A stretch of 36,152 nucleotides of DNA from JANMZO01 sp031383405 (GCA_031383405.1 JANMZO010000184.1:1-36152); one strand, 5' to 3'; numbered from the stretch's first letter, positions 1-8,158 are shown. Notes: a model not told the origin generated them from the sequence alone. Program-made: numbers and translations.

Positions 1-33
1 TGCTCTCGCCGCTAGCCTGCGCCCACGGCAACC

Positions 34-55
34 GGGAAAAGGAGCCGGGTGGCTC
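34..55 (-). terminator. Rho-independent terminator of the small membrane-protein operon
   Basis: Read on the minus strand, GAGCC-ACCC-GGCTC forms a 5-bp GC hairpin with a 4-nt loop. It is followed by CTTTTCCC, about 30 nt after the stop codon of the gene ending at 84. The stem is short and the U-tract brief, so this is a plausible but modest terminator. Confidence 0.45.
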
Positions 56-83
56 AGCGACAACGACTGCGCCGACTGGCAGA

Positions 84-323
84 TCAACTCCGATTCGAAC
101 GCGACGCCAACAAGCCGAGTGCTGTACCGATGAGGGTGACAATCCCGACCACGACCCAGGGAGCTTTCGTTCCCGCGGCGATCTTGGCGTACGTGATCAA
201 CATCAACGCAATACCCAGGCCGAGCAGCAGTCCCGAGAAGAAGCCCTGAACCAGTCGAATAACCAGGCCGGGTCCGCTTCCCGGGCGACCGGCCACCCGG
301 CCGGCGGTATCCGCGGTGTTCAT
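84..323 (-). CDS. Small two-helix membrane protein
   Basis: This 79-residue protein is not recognised by family. After a polar N-terminus of about 15 residues it has a hydrophobic segment at roughly 20-42 and a second at roughly 50-70, then a short basic tail ending RSNRS. That predicts a small hairpin membrane protein. A longer reading upstream to 431 exists but is dismissed: the ATG at 323 overlaps the TGA of the upstream gene as ATGA, and a GGAG lies about 10 nt before it. It is therefore translationally coupled to the 54-residue membrane protein at 320-484, and the two form one operon. Function is unknown; a paired membrane complex is an inference from coupling alone. Confidence 0.6.
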   Translation of the reverse strand: MNTADTAGRVAGRPGSGPGLVIRLVQGFFSGLLLGLGIALMLITYAKIAAGTKAPWVVVGIVTLIGTALGLLASRSNRS

Positions 324-484
324 GATGTTGCTCCGATCCGGGCGGCCCGACGGCCGATCCCAAGCAGACGCTTCAGCAGTCCAACCCAACCGGCCAACCC
401 GAGAAGTATCGAAACCAGGGCAGCGATCCAAACCGGTGTGAACGCAGGGTTCCCATGGATGTCGGCCACGCCTTCACCTTCCAT
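320..484 (-). CDS. Very small single-helix membrane protein
   Basis: This 54-residue ORF starts at ATG 484, preceded by a good Shine-Dalgarno (AAGGAC, about 5 nt before the start). After a short polar N-terminus it has one strong transmembrane stretch at about residues 17-41, followed by a basic tail (RRAARIG) that would sit in the cytoplasm by the positive-inside rule. Its TGA overlaps the next ATG as ATGA, which is the strongest evidence that both are real genes. No family is recognised. It lies on the opposite strand to the dehydrogenase at 630 and may share the 485-629 interval as a divergent promoter region. Confidence 0.5.
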   Translation of the reverse strand: MEGEGVADIHGNPAFTPVWIAALVSILLGLAGWVGLLKRLLGIGRRAARIGATS

Positions 485-629
485 GTGCCGTCCTTGACCA
501 CTGACGAGGTTTCGCCTGACCAGGTGACCGTCCCGTCGTGATGACGGCTTGGCCTTCGTCCCGGTCAACTCGGACTCGCGTTCTCGGGTCCGGCTGGCGT
601 TTGGCGCAACGGTGCGAAAGAGTGCAGCC

Positions 630-1679
630 ATGACGTACCGAGTTGTGCAGTGGACCACCGGCAATGTCGGGCGCGCCGCGTTGCGGGGTATCGACGAACG
701 CACCGATCTGGCGCTCGTCGGGCTTTTCGTCACCAACCCGGCAAAGGCCGGCCTGGACGCTGCTGAGCTTGGCGCGCCAGGTTCGGCCGGCGTGAAGGCC
801 ACAACCGATGTCGACAAAATCGTCGCCCTTGATGCCGACGTGGTGATCCACACGCCGCTGCCGTCGCTTGTCTACGGCGACGATCTCGATCGCGATGTGG
901 CCGATTTCTGCCGACTGCTCTCTGCCGGCAAGAACGTGATCACGACGGTCGGCTACATGTACCCATCCGTCCACGGGCCTGAGTTGGTCGCCCGTTTGGA
1001 GAGCGCGTGCCTGGCCGGCAACTCGACCTTCCACGGAACGGGTGCCAACCCGGGCTGGTTCGGCGACCTGCTCCCGCTCACGATGTCGGGACTGTCGATG
1101 CGCGTCGACCGGATCACCGTGCAGGAGATCAGCAACTTCCAGCACTACCCGTCGCCGGAGATCATGTTCGACATGATGAACTTCGGCCGAACGCCCGAAG
1201 AGTTCGCGGCACGCGCGGCACGGCACAGAAACTGGCTCGACGGGCTCTTCACCGAAGCGGTCACGATGGTCGCCGTCGGACTGGGTGCGGGTGAACGGAT
1301 CGACGAGGTCACGTCGGAGATGGTGACCTGGCTGGCCGACACCGACCTGGACACGGCCTCTGGCGTCGTGTCGACCGGAACCGTGGCCGGGCAACGGTGG
1401 CGCTGGGCCGCCATTGTGGGCGGTGACCCGCTGGTCGAGCAGGAGACGGTCTGGCGCATGCACGCCGACGCCGCTCCGGAGTGGCCCGTCGGCGACTGGT
1501 CGATCCGCATCGACGGCGACCCGAGAATGAAGCTCTCGCTTCCGCACAGTTGGAACCGAGACGTGCTCGGCTCGACCGCGGCTCACGCGCTCAACGCCAT
1601 CCCGGCCGTCGTCGCTGCGGCACCCGGCATCGCGACATTTCTCGACCTTCCCATGATCACCAGCCGGGCCCGCCGGTAG
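630..1679 (+). CDS. DapB-like NAD(P)-dependent dehydrogenase
   Basis: A 349-residue soluble protein with an N-terminal Rossmann fold. The nucleotide-binding turn TTGNVGRAALRG is at about residues 9-20, followed by DVVIHTPLPS and GKNVITTVG strands, and then a larger alpha/beta domain. It resembles the actinobacterial dihydrodipicolinate-reductase-like and 2,4-diaminopentanoate dehydrogenase group, which acts on amino or imino acids with NAD(P)H. It is not expected to be the housekeeping DapB, which is nearer 250 residues. The start at 630 is chosen over an in-frame ATG at 549 because the Rossmann motif then sits at the very N-terminus and an AAGAGT box lies 6 nt upstream, as for leaderless genes here. 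It stands alone; its substrate cannot be read from the sequence. Confidence 0.75.
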   Translation: MTYRVVQWTTGNVGRAALRGIDERTDLALVGLFVTNPAKAGLDAAELGAPGSAGVKATTDVDKIVALDADVVIHTPLPSLVYGDDLDRDVADFCRLLSAGKNVITTVGYMYPSVHGPELVARLESACLAGNSTFHGTGANPGWFGDLLPLTMSGLSMRVDRITVQEISNFQHYPSPEIMFDMMNFGRTPEEFAARAARHRNWLDGLFTEAVTMVAVGLGAGERIDEVTSEMVTWLADTDLDTASGVVSTGTVAGQRWRWAAIVGGDPLVEQETVWRMHADAAPEWPVGDWSIRIDGDPRMKLSLPHSWNRDVLGSTAAHALNAIPAVVAAAPGIATFLDLPMITSRARR

Positions 1680-1738
1680 CACTGCGACACTCGGTGGCAC
1701 GTCGTTGTCCACGGCGCGCGTCATGGATGGCACGAGCT

Positions 1739-1758
1739 GGCACGGAGGCAACGATCGT
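1739..1758. repeat. Dispersed 20-bp repeat, copy 1
   Basis: GGCACGGAGGCAACGATCGT, identical to the copy at 6253-6272 and one base different from 11839-11858. It is intergenic, 43 nt before the 3' end of a PIN toxin gene. Function unknown. Confidence 0.6.
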
Positions 1759-1800
1759 GAGGACTACAACCCGCCGCCGAACCCCGCTCCGGACGATGTG

Positions 1801-2202
1801 TCAGTAGACCTCTATCGCACAGGCCGCATCGACATGGGCCAGGCTCGGGTTTCTTGTGAGGAAGGCAACGCCCAGGCTCTCGGCGACGCTGATGCACCAC
1901 GCATCAGACGGATGACACTTCAGCGCGGAGATCCTCGGAATATCCCATGGCCACAGCGGTCTCAGTTCGACACCGGATTCGCAAACCAGCATTGACAGGC
2001 GGACCACGTCGGAAGGCGTGATGAACCCTTCAGCGCCAAGGGTCTTCAACATCCGGTATGAACGCATGAACTCACACGAGGGCGCGACCAGTGCCGAGGC
2101 CTCAAGCAGTCGGGCATCGAGACGCTCCATCTCCGGTGAACCGGCCAACCCCGCCGTGACCCGGTAAACCAGGACCCGGGCATCGACCACCAACTCGCTC
2201 AC
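1801..2202 (-). CDS. PIN-domain toxin (VapC-like)
   Basis: A 133-residue PIN-domain protein of the VapC type, a presumed Mg-dependent RNase toxin. The N-terminal strand LVVDARVLVY carries the first acidic residue. A mid-protein E lies in LLEASALVAP, and SDAWCISVAESLGVAFLTRN is the usual third conserved block. The final loop reads TRNPSL where many family members have a further Asp, so activity is not certain. GTG at 2202 is chosen because it overlaps the antitoxin stop as GTGA, typical of coupled toxin-antitoxin genes. A longer frame reaching 2304 would run through the antitoxin. It is cotranscribed with and presumably neutralised by the gene at 2199-2441. Confidence 0.7.
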   Translation of the reverse strand: MSELVVDARVLVYRVTAGLAGSPEMERLDARLLEASALVAPSCEFMRSYRMLKTLGAEGFITPSDVVRLSMLVCESGVELRPLWPWDIPRISALKCHPSDAWCISVAESLGVAFLTRNPSLAHVDAACAIEVY

Positions 2203-2441
2203 GGGTTTTCGTCGCCCGTCAACGTTTTGATCCGCGCCCGGCCTTTCGCCGGAAGGCCCCGATATGACGATACCCGATGGGAATCGTCGACCAACTGCCG
2301 CCATTCGCTAAACGATTTCGCGCGCACCTGCGCCAACAACGCACTCACCGCAAATGAGTTCAGCGACTGGTTCTGCGCCTCGGCCGCTTCGACGGCCAGG
2401 TCGTGAAGATCGTCGGGCACCCGCAAGGTTACCTGCCTCAT
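2199..2441 (-). CDS. Ribbon-helix-helix antitoxin (VapB-like)
   Basis: This 80-residue protein begins MRQVTLRVPDDLHDLAVEAA, the beta-strand and first helix of a ribbon-helix-helix DNA-binding domain, followed by QSLNSFAVSALLAQ as the second helix. The C-terminal part, rich in charged residues, would wrap the PIN toxin encoded immediately downstream with a GTGA overlap. Upstream is a -10 box (TAACGT, 2448-2453) exactly 6 nt before the ATG, so translation is probably leaderless. Two direct copies of TGACATCA at 2441-2448 and 2464-2471 surround the promoter and are candidate binding sites for autorepression by the antitoxin or antitoxin-toxin complex. Confidence 0.75.
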   Translation of the reverse strand: MRQVTLRVPDDLHDLAVEAAEAQNQSLNSFAVSALLAQVRAKSFSEWRQLVDDSHRVSSYRGLPAKGRARIKTLTGDENP

Positions 2442-2471
2442 GACATCACGTTAGCATCACACTTGACATCA
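2441..2471 (-). promoter_or_regulatory. Antitoxin promoter with direct-repeat operator
   Basis: Contains TAACGT (-10, 2448-2453) 6 nt before the antitoxin ATG. Identical 8-mers TGACATCA at 2441-2448 and 2464-2471 are spaced 23 bp start to start, about two helical turns, as expected for two dimers of a ribbon-helix-helix repressor. Confidence 0.45.
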
Positions 2472-2517
2472 TCGCCGATGGGTCAGCGTTCAAGCGGCAC
2501 CACCAGACGGCAAACGG

Positions 2518-2523
2518 TAGTGT
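2518..2523 (+). promoter_or_regulatory. -10 box of cyclase gene, leaderless
   Basis: TAGTGT lies 7 nt before the ATG at 2531. The same GGTAGTGTCG context precedes the decayed paralog at 8225, so the promoter was duplicated with the gene. No clear -35 was found. Confidence 0.5.
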
Positions 2524-2530
2524 CGGGCCC

Positions 2531-5188
2531 ATGACGAGACCCTCAGGGACGGTGACGTTTCTGTTCACGGATATCGAAGGATCCACGCGTCGATGGGAAG
2601 CCGATGCCGAGGCAATGCGGGTAGCGTTGGCGGCTCACGACGAGGTGATGCGATCGGCGATCGAGGGCAACGCCGGATGGATGTTCAAGCACACCGGAGA
2701 CGGCGTGTGCGCGGCGTTCGCCTCGGCGCGGGCCGCGATCGATGCGGCCGTTGCGGCGCAGCGACAGTTGGGTTTGCCGGTGCGGATCGGCATCGCCACC
2801 GGGGAGGCCGAACAACGCGGTGACGACTACTTCGGTCCGGCGTTGAACCGGGCCGCACGGGTCATGGCTGTTGGTCACGGCGGACAGGTCCTGCTGAGCA
2901 TCTCGACGGCGAGTCTCGTGACCGGGGTTGACCTTCTCGATCTGGGTGAACACCGCCTGCGGGACCTGTCCGGAGTCGAGCATCTGTTCCAGGTCCGGGC
3001 CGAAGGACTCACGACAACATTCCCACCGTTGAAGACGGTGAACGCCGTGCCCGGGAATCTGCCGATGCAGGCGACAAGCTTCGTCGGTCGTACCGTGGAG
3101 ATACGCGCACTTATCGAACTGGTGCGGGCCCATCGCGTGGTTACCTTGACCGGGGTCGGCGGTGTCGGCAAGACCCGCCTCGCGTTACAGGTCGCAGCCG
3201 AACTCGTGCCCGAGTTCTCCGACGGCGTGTGGCTCGTCGAACTCGCCCCGGTAGGCGATCCGGTGTCCGTGCCCGACGCTGTCGCAACCGCGCTCGGCAT
3301 CACCGTGCAGCCCGGGTTGACGGTGACCGCGAGCATTGCCCAGGCGCTTGCCGGCCGCGGCCTGCTGATCGTGCTGGACAACTGCGAACATGTGATTGAC
3401 GCCGCCGCGGAACTCGTCGACGCAATCCAGGCCCGTTCATCCACGGTAAAGATCATCGCAACCTCGCGTGAGGGCCTGCGGGTCGGAGGAGAGCACCTGT
3501 GGTCGGTTCCGTCACTCGACACCGGTGGAGTGCACTCGGCCGCGGTGGAATTGTTCATGGAGCGGTCGGGGGCGGTGGTCGCTGGTTTCCACGTGAACAA
3601 CGAAACAGAGGCCACTGCGGTGACCGAGATCTGTAACCGACTCGACGGGATCCCGCTCGCCATCGAACTCGCCGCCGCACGAATGGTGTCGATGAGCCCG
3701 ACCGATGTCCGTGACCGTCTCGGCGACCGCTTCCGCCTCCTCTCAGGAGCCCGACGCGGCCTGGAACGCCACCAGACCCTGCGCCACGCCGTGCAATGGT
3801 CCTATGACTTACTCAACGACGACGAACGCTTCGTGCTTCTACACGCATCGGTGTTCGCCGACGGATTCGACCTCGCCGCCATCACCCATCTTTGCGAACA
3901 CGTCGACGAGTACACCACTCTCGACCATGTCGACTCGCTGGTCCGCAAGTCACTCGTCACCGCGCAGCAGTCGGGCGACCACAACCGGTACGTGCTCCTC
4001 GAAACGATCCGCCAGTTCGCCGAAGACCAACTGGCCGGTACCGGGACCATCAGCGATGTGCGGAACCGCCATGCCCGCTACTTCGCCGAACTGGCAATCA
4101 CGCACTATGACATGTGGGAGACACCGCGCCAGCTCGACGCGTTCGATTGGTTCAGGATCGAATTCTCCAACCTGCGAACCGGGTTCAGGTGGGCCACCGA
4201 CCGTAAGGACCTGAACACCGCCGCCGCCATCGCCGCCCACGTCACGTGGCTCGGGTTCTCCCTTCAACGATTCGAGCCGATCGCCTGGGCAGAAGAGATC
4301 CTGGCGGCCGCCACCGCGTCCGACATCGTCATGTTGCCCCGCCTGTACGGCGCCGCCTCATACTGTTCGTTGACGGGCCAACCCGAACTCGCCGTGGGTC
4401 GTGCGCAGACTGCGGCGGCCCTGGAGGCGGATCCGCGCTACAGGCCATTCAGCCCCGGTTTCAGTCTCGTGACCGAAGCTCTCGGGCACCTGTTTTGCGG
4501 CCGTATCGAACGGTGGCTCGAGCTGAATGCGGTGCTGGCCGACATACCCGGAGTGACTCACCTTTTCGGGATCTGCGGGCTCGCTTTTGCGCTGCCCGTT
4601 GTCGGACGGTCAACGGAGGCGATGGTCTTCGCCGACGAAGCGCTCCTCGCTGCTCGCACGGCCCGGAATCCCTATTTCACCGGGTATGCGTTCTGCGGAT
4701 ACGTGCGGGCCTACAGCGAAAGCGATCCCGTCAAAGCGCTCGGCGCAGCGAGACTGGGGCTCCGTCAGACCCGCGACTGCGGACTCGCTATGTGGGAGTC
4801 GCTCATCGCCCGCGAGGCTGCCCGATTGGAGGCGCTCCACGGCAACATCGGCGAAGGCCTGGAACTCTTCGACGCCACCCTCGACTCGTTCCACAAGGCC
4901 GGCTCGGGCGACAACGTCGCACTGACCCTCGTTGAACTGGCCGCCTTGTTCGACCGGTTCGACCGGCCCGATGTTGCCGCCACGATGTACGGCGCCACCA
5001 CGACCTACAGCAGCACGGTCGCTACGGTGGACCTCCCCGATATCGTGTACCACCTTCGGACCGTCCTCGGCACCTCCCGCTTCGACGAGTGCGTCGCGAA
5101 CGGCGCCGTCATGGATCTCGCAGACGCGGTCCGCTACGCCCGCGCCCAGATCCAACTCATGAGAGCCGAACTGGCGGCATCGTCGTAA
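2531..5188 (+). CDS. Class III adenylate/guanylate cyclase fused to STAND ATPase and TPR-like domain
   Basis: This 885-residue protein has three parts. Residues 5-155 are a class III nucleotide cyclase: metal-binding D14 (FTDIEGST) and D57 (HTGDG), substrate-selecting K53 and D99 (DYFG), and transition-state N106 and R110 (NRAAR). All key residues are present, so it should be active, most likely making cAMP. Residues 183-480 are a STAND-type NTPase with Walker A GVGGVGKT (208-215) and Walker B LLIVLDNCEH (278-287), as in AfsR and LuxR-family regulators. The rest is helical repeat, probably TPR, the likely sensor. There is no membrane segment. ATP-driven assembly on ligand binding probably gates the cyclase. 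It is the only intact member of a family whose fragments recur across the window. Confidence 0.9.
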   Translation: MTRPSGTVTFLFTDIEGSTRRWEADAEAMRVALAAHDEVMRSAIEGNAGWMFKHTGDGVCAAFASARAAIDAAVAAQRQLGLPVRIGIATGEAEQRGDDYFGPALNRAARVMAVGHGGQVLLSISTASLVTGVDLLDLGEHRLRDLSGVEHLFQVRAEGLTTTFPPLKTVNAVPGNLPMQATSFVGRTVEIRALIELVRAHRVVTLTGVGGVGKTRLALQVAAELVPEFSDGVWLVELAPVGDPVSVPDAVATALGITVQPGLTVTASIAQALAGRGLLIVLDNCEHVIDAAAELVDAIQARSSTVKIIATSREGLRVGGEHLWSVPSLDTGGVHSAAVELFMERSGAVVAGFHVNNETEATAVTEICNRLDGIPLAIELAAARMVSMSPTDVRDRLGDRFRLLSGARRGLERHQTLRHAVQWSYDLLNDDERFVLLHASVFADGFDLAAITHLCEHVDEYTTLDHVDSLVRKSLVTAQQSGDHNRYVLLETIRQFAEDQLAGTGTISDVRNRHARYFAELAITHYDMWETPRQLDAFDWFRIEFSNLRTGFRWATDRKDLNTAAAIAAHVTWLGFSLQRFEPIAWAEEILAAATASDIVMLPRLYGAASYCSLTGQPELAVGRAQTAAALEADPRYRPFSPGFSLVTEALGHLFCGRIERWLELNAVLADIPGVTHLFGICGLAFALPVVGRSTEAMVFADEALLAARTARNPYFTGYAFCGYVRAYSESDPVKALGAARLGLRQTRDCGLAMWESLIAREAARLEALHGNIGEGLELFDATLDSFHKAGSGDNVALTLVELAALFDRFDRPDVAATMYGATTTYSSTVATVDLPDIVYHLRTVLGTSRFDECVANGAVMDLADAVRYARAQIQLMRAELAASS

Positions 5189-5317
5189 GCGGGACCCCTC
5201 AGACGACCCTGCTCGACCTCGTGTCCGAGAAAGGCAGAGCCCATGGCGTCAACTGATCGTGCCCGAACCAGCTGCGCACCCACGAATGCCCCCGGGGTGC
5301 CACGAAGTCTCTGCAGT

Positions 5318-5433
5318 GCGACACCCCAACGACATTCTGGCACTGGAGCCGCATCGGTCGATGCGGCCCGTGCAGCTGCGGCCCGTTACGCCCGCACCCG
5401 GATCCAACTTGCGTTGACCGACCTCTCGGCGCC
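5318..5433 (+). pseudogene. Decayed C-terminus of a cyclase-STAND paralog
   Basis: The frame here reads TGAASVDAARAAAARYARTR followed by IQLALTDLSA. It aligns with the C-terminal ends of the cyclase family in this window (NGAVMDLADAVRYARAQIQL in the intact gene). Everything upstream of it is lost, and it lies 130 bp after the intact gene, so it is probably the tail of a former tandem copy. No start or function is expected. The rest of 5189-5455 holds nothing recognisable. Confidence 0.5.
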
Positions 5434-5455
5434 GTGGCTGCGAGCCTTAACGTGC

Positions 5456-5461
5456 TACGTT
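5456..5461 (+). promoter_or_regulatory. -10 box of Phd-VapC module, leaderless
   Basis: TACGTT ends 8 nt before the ATG at 5470. Confidence 0.35.
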
Positions 5462-5469
5462 TGACGCAC

Positions 5470-5733
5470 ATGAACACGGTTCCCATTCGCGAATTGCAGC
5501 AGCATTCGTCCGCTGTGCTTCGGCGAGTGCGCGATGGGGAGCAGGTGGGGATCACCGACCGTGGCACGCTCATTGCGGTGCTTGTTCCCCCGACCGCAGT
5601 GGGGGGAACTGGCGCACTCCTCGCTACCGGACGGGTCCGCCCTGCTACTACCGACGTCAAGGCACTGCCACCGGCTCGTAGAGCATCGAAGAAGGTCCTC
5701 GACGTGCTCGATGACCTGCGCGCCGACGCCTGA
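5470..5733 (+). CDS. Phd/YefM-family antitoxin
   Basis: An 87-residue antitoxin. The opening MNTVPIRELQQHSSAVLRRV, then GEQVGITDRGTLIAVLVPP, is the classic Phd/YefM fold: beta-strand, helix, and a hairpin carrying the RG turn. The C-terminal half is charged and helical (KKVLDVLDDLRADA) and should bind the toxin. The ATG at 5470 is preferred to an in-frame GTG at 5434 because the domain begins exactly there and a TACGTT box lies 8 nt upstream. It is followed after 9 nt by the PIN toxin and forms a two-gene, presumably self-repressed, operon. Confidence 0.8.
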   Translation: MNTVPIRELQQHSSAVLRRVRDGEQVGITDRGTLIAVLVPPTAVGGTGALLATGRVRPATTDVKALPPARRASKKVLDVLDDLRADA

Positions 5734-5742
5734 CGGTCGCAT

Positions 5743-6150
5743 ATGGCGATCTGGTACCTCGACACGTCGGCGTTCCTCAAGCTGCTCGTCGCCGAAGAAC
5801 ACTCCGCTGCGCTGAGGCGCCACGTGCGCAGCCTCGAGTTGTGGTCTTCGACCCTGCTCGCGGTGGAAGCGCATCGCGCCGCACCCCGGCTCAACCTCAA
5901 CAAAGATGTTGTCGCTCGGGCACTCAGCACGATCACGATTGTCGTGCCGTCCGAGACGACGTACTCATCAGCCCGCACCGTCGGGGTACCGGAACTCCGC
6001 ACCCTCGACGCACTGCACCTTGCATCGGCACTCGAATTCGGCGTCGATCTCGCAGGCGTTCTCACGTACGACCGGCGCCTGGCCGCTGGATGCGAGCACG
6101 AACACCTGGTCGTTGAGGCCCCAGGGCTCCGCCCGTCGTGGTGGAAATAG
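5743..6150 (+). CDS. vapC: PIN-domain toxin (VapC)
   Basis: A 135-residue PIN-domain RNase of the VapC type. It has the canonical WYLDTSAFLKLLVAEE start (Asp7), a conserved Glu in STLLAVEAHRAA, RTLDALHLASALEFG with the third acidic residue, and GVLTYDRRLAAG with the fourth. All catalytic acids are present, so it is predicted to cleave RNA (tRNA or rRNA in studied members) when released from its partner. The partner is the Phd-type antitoxin that ends 9 nt upstream. A VapC paired with a Phd/YefM antitoxin rather than VapB is common in actinobacteria. Confidence 0.85.
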   Translation: MAIWYLDTSAFLKLLVAEEHSAALRRHVRSLELWSSTLLAVEAHRAAPRLNLNKDVVARALSTITIVVPSETTYSSARTVGVPELRTLDALHLASALEFGVDLAGVLTYDRRLAAGCEHEHLVVEAPGLRPSWWK

Positions 6151-6252
6151 CCCAGCCAAGACAGGACCGTCGCCGTACAGGGCCACCTCGCGGCGAAATC
6201 CTGATCGATTCGGCCCACACGTTCGACGATCCTGCTCAGCCGACCGTGCACC

Positions 6253-6272
6253 GGCACGGAGGCAACGATCGT
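6253..6272. repeat. Dispersed 20-bp repeat, copy 2
   Basis: GGCACGGAGGCAACGATCGT, identical to 1739-1758. It lies between the 3' ends of the converging vapC (+) and patatin (-) genes. Confidence 0.6.
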
Positions 6273-6283
6273 CGCCAAGCGCG

Positions 6284-7285
6284 TTACACCCGCAAGACGT
6301 CCAACCGATCGCGTAAGTCCGCGCGTTCAAGACGGTGCAGCGTTGAGGCGTGGATCTGCCCTGCGATCTCCGCTCGTCGGTTCGGGTCCATGGCGTTGAC
6401 GCCCATCACCGCCACGTCGTTGGCCGTCGGCTGGAACGCGATCACCGGGATACGACGTCGCCGTAACCGTAAGGCTTCGGTGTCGAGCAGCAGTCGTGAC
6501 CAGCGGCGGGTCGGCTGTGCCATCTGCATCCGACTGCCCGAGTAGGACATAGGTGAGCTTACTATCACCAGGTCGGGAACCAGCGGGAGTTGCGCAAGCA
6601 GATCGGCATTCGTGGGTGAATGAACGCCACCGTCGATGTACTGCTCGCCGTCGATCTCCATCGGCCGGAAGAACCCCGGTATCGCACATGAAGCCGCGAC
6701 CGCATCGGCCAGACGCGGCCGCTTGTCGCGGCCGAACACCTCCAGCACACCGTCGGACCGCCGCACCGCACACACCCATAGGGTCTTCGCCGGCCAACCG
6801 TGCGGGTACAGCATTGAGACCGCGTCGGCTATGAACTCGCTTCCGACCGTCCCCTCCGGCAGCAGCCCGGCCAATAGCGCCGCCGGACGCGCGGCGAAGG
6901 GACGCGCTGCGGCGCGCGCCAGCGTCGAGGCGATCTCACGGGCAGAAGGCAAACGCGGGCGGGCATCGACGCGAAACGAGGGCGGCCGCACCGGCGGACC
7001 CACGCTCGACATCAACCGCGAACCCGCCGCCGACAACGGACGACCGAGCGACCTGGCCAGCAGATCCGGGGCCGACAGACCGGCGCGGAGCGACGCCCCG
7101 GCGATACTGCCCGCCGAGGTTCCCACGATCACCTCGGCCGTGCGCGGATCCCAGCCCGTCGCCTCCTGGAGAGCCGCCAGCACCCCGGCATGAAACGCGC
7201 CACCGGCAACCCCTCCCGCGCCGAGCACGAGACCGATACGGGCTCCCGCCGGCCCGTCCTTGTCTGCAGAAGATGCTTTGCTCAT
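6284..7285 (-). CDS. Patatin-like phospholipase
   Basis: A 333-residue patatin-family serine acyl hydrolase expected to cleave fatty acyl esters of (phospho)lipids. Residues 17-36 hold the oxyanion-hole glycine loop (LGAGGVAGGAFHAGVL). GTSAGS supplies nucleophile Ser57, and YIDGGVHSP supplies the dyad Asp218. No signal peptide is seen, so it is probably cytoplasmic or membrane-associated. ATG 7285 is chosen over a TTG 18 nt upstream because TAGGTT (minus strand, 7293-7298) lies 7 nt before it, the leaderless arrangement used widely here. It is divergent from the PIG-L gene, with 57 bp between the starts. Substrate is unknown. Confidence 0.85.
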   Translation of the reverse strand: MSKASSADKDGPAGARIGLVLGAGGVAGGAFHAGVLAALQEATGWDPRTAEVIVGTSAGSIAGASLRAGLSAPDLLARSLGRPLSAAGSRLMSSVGPPVRPPSFRVDARPRLPSAREIASTLARAAARPFAARPAALLAGLLPEGTVGSEFIADAVSMLYPHGWPAKTLWVCAVRRSDGVLEVFGRDKRPRLADAVAASCAIPGFFRPMEIDGEQYIDGGVHSPTNADLLAQLPLVPDLVIVSSPMSYSGSRMQMAQPTRRWSRLLLDTEALRLRRRRIPVIAFQPTANDVAVMGVNAMDPNRRAEIAGQIHASTLHRLERADLRDRLDVLRV

Positions 7286-7292
7286 GTTGGCA

Positions 7293-7298
7293 AACCTA
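7293..7298 (-). promoter_or_regulatory. -10 box of patatin gene, leaderless
   Basis: TAGGTT on the minus strand, 7 nt before the ATG at 7285. It lies in the 57-bp divergent interval shared with the PIG-L gene. Confidence 0.4.
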
Positions 7299-7342
7299 CT
7301 CAACGCGTGAAACTAACACTCGTCACCGACCAGAATGTAGAG

Positions 7343-8158
7343 ATGGCCACCCTGGTTTGTTTTCACGCCCATCCCGACGACGAAGCGCTGCAGACGGGTG
7401 GCACCATCGCGAGGGCCGCGGCCGAGGGTCACCGTGTGGTACTGGTGATCGCCACCGGCGGGGAGCACGGCGAAACCCCAACCGACCTGGCCGACGGCGA
7501 ATCCCTCGCCGATCGCCGCCGCGCCGAAGCCGCGAGGAGCGCCGAGGCCCTCGGGATCTCGCGCGTCGCCTGGCTCGGCTACCGCGATTCCGGGATGACC
7601 GGCTGGGAGCAGAACGCCCACCCCGACGCGTTCATGAATGCCCACGTGGAGGAGGCCGCCGCTCGACTCGCCGAAATTCTCCTCGACGAGCAGGCCCACG
7701 TCGTCACCACATACGACTGGCACGGCAACTACGGTCACCCCGACCACGTCGCCGTTCATCGGGTCGGACACCGCGCCGCCGAACTCGCGGGTACCCCGAA
7801 CGTCTACGAAGCGACAATCAACCGCGACGCGGTCGTGCGGGCCATGGATGCGGCCCGGGCCGGAGGGATGGATGTCCCGGACTTCGGAAACGAAGACACG
7901 CCGAACACCGACGACGGCAACGCGTTCGGCATGGCCGAGTCGGAACTCACGACCTTCGTCGACGTCAGTGGATACGTGTCACACAAGCGTGAATCACTAC
8001 GTGCGCATACCAGCCAGATAGGTGCGGACTCGTTCTTCTTCTCGATGCCAGACGAGGCGTTCCAGATCATGTTCGGCACCGAATGGTTCATCCGCAAAGG
8101 AGCCGCCCCAGGCCACAAGGAGGACTGGCTCGGCGGACTGGGATCGCTCTCCGACTAA
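7343..8158 (+). CDS. PIG-L (LmbE) family deacetylase, mycothiol-type
   Basis: A 271-residue zinc-dependent amidohydrolase of the PIG-L/LmbE family. The hallmark AHPDDE lies at residues 9-14, with H10 and D13 as ligands. The last zinc ligand is in HPDH (132-135), next to GNYG. Actinobacterial members include MshB, which deacetylates GlcNAc-inositol in mycothiol synthesis, and Mca, which cleaves mycothiol S-conjugates. The length and lone position do not decide between these or another N-acetylglucosaminyl substrate. The ATG at 7343 is chosen over an in-frame ATG at 7190 because the family motif begins at residue 4 and the longer form would run through the divergent patatin gene. Confidence 0.8.
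   Translation: MATLVCFHAHPDDEALQTGGTIARAAAEGHRVVLVIATGGEHGETPTDLADGESLADRRRAEAARSAEALGISRVAWLGYRDSGMTGWEQNAHPDAFMNAHVEEAAARLAEILLDEQAHVVTTYDWHGNYGHPDHVAVHRVGHRAAELAGTPNVYEATINRDAVVRAMDAARAGGMDVPDFGNEDTPNTDDGNAFGMAESELTTFVDVSGYVSHKRESLRAHTSQIGADSFFFSMPDEAFQIMFGTEWFIRKGAAPGHKEDWLGGLGSLSD

Noticed and set aside
474..1751. Long minus-strand open frame of 425 codons opposite the dehydrogenase gene
   Set aside because: It is antisense to a clear Rossmann-fold gene, and its composition (Arg, His, Asp, Val rich) is typical of mirrored high-GC codons. No motif or ribosome site.
5199..6278. 359-codon minus-strand frame over the Phd-VapC module
   Set aside because: Arg/Ser/Thr-rich shadow of two clear toxin-antitoxin genes on the plus strand.
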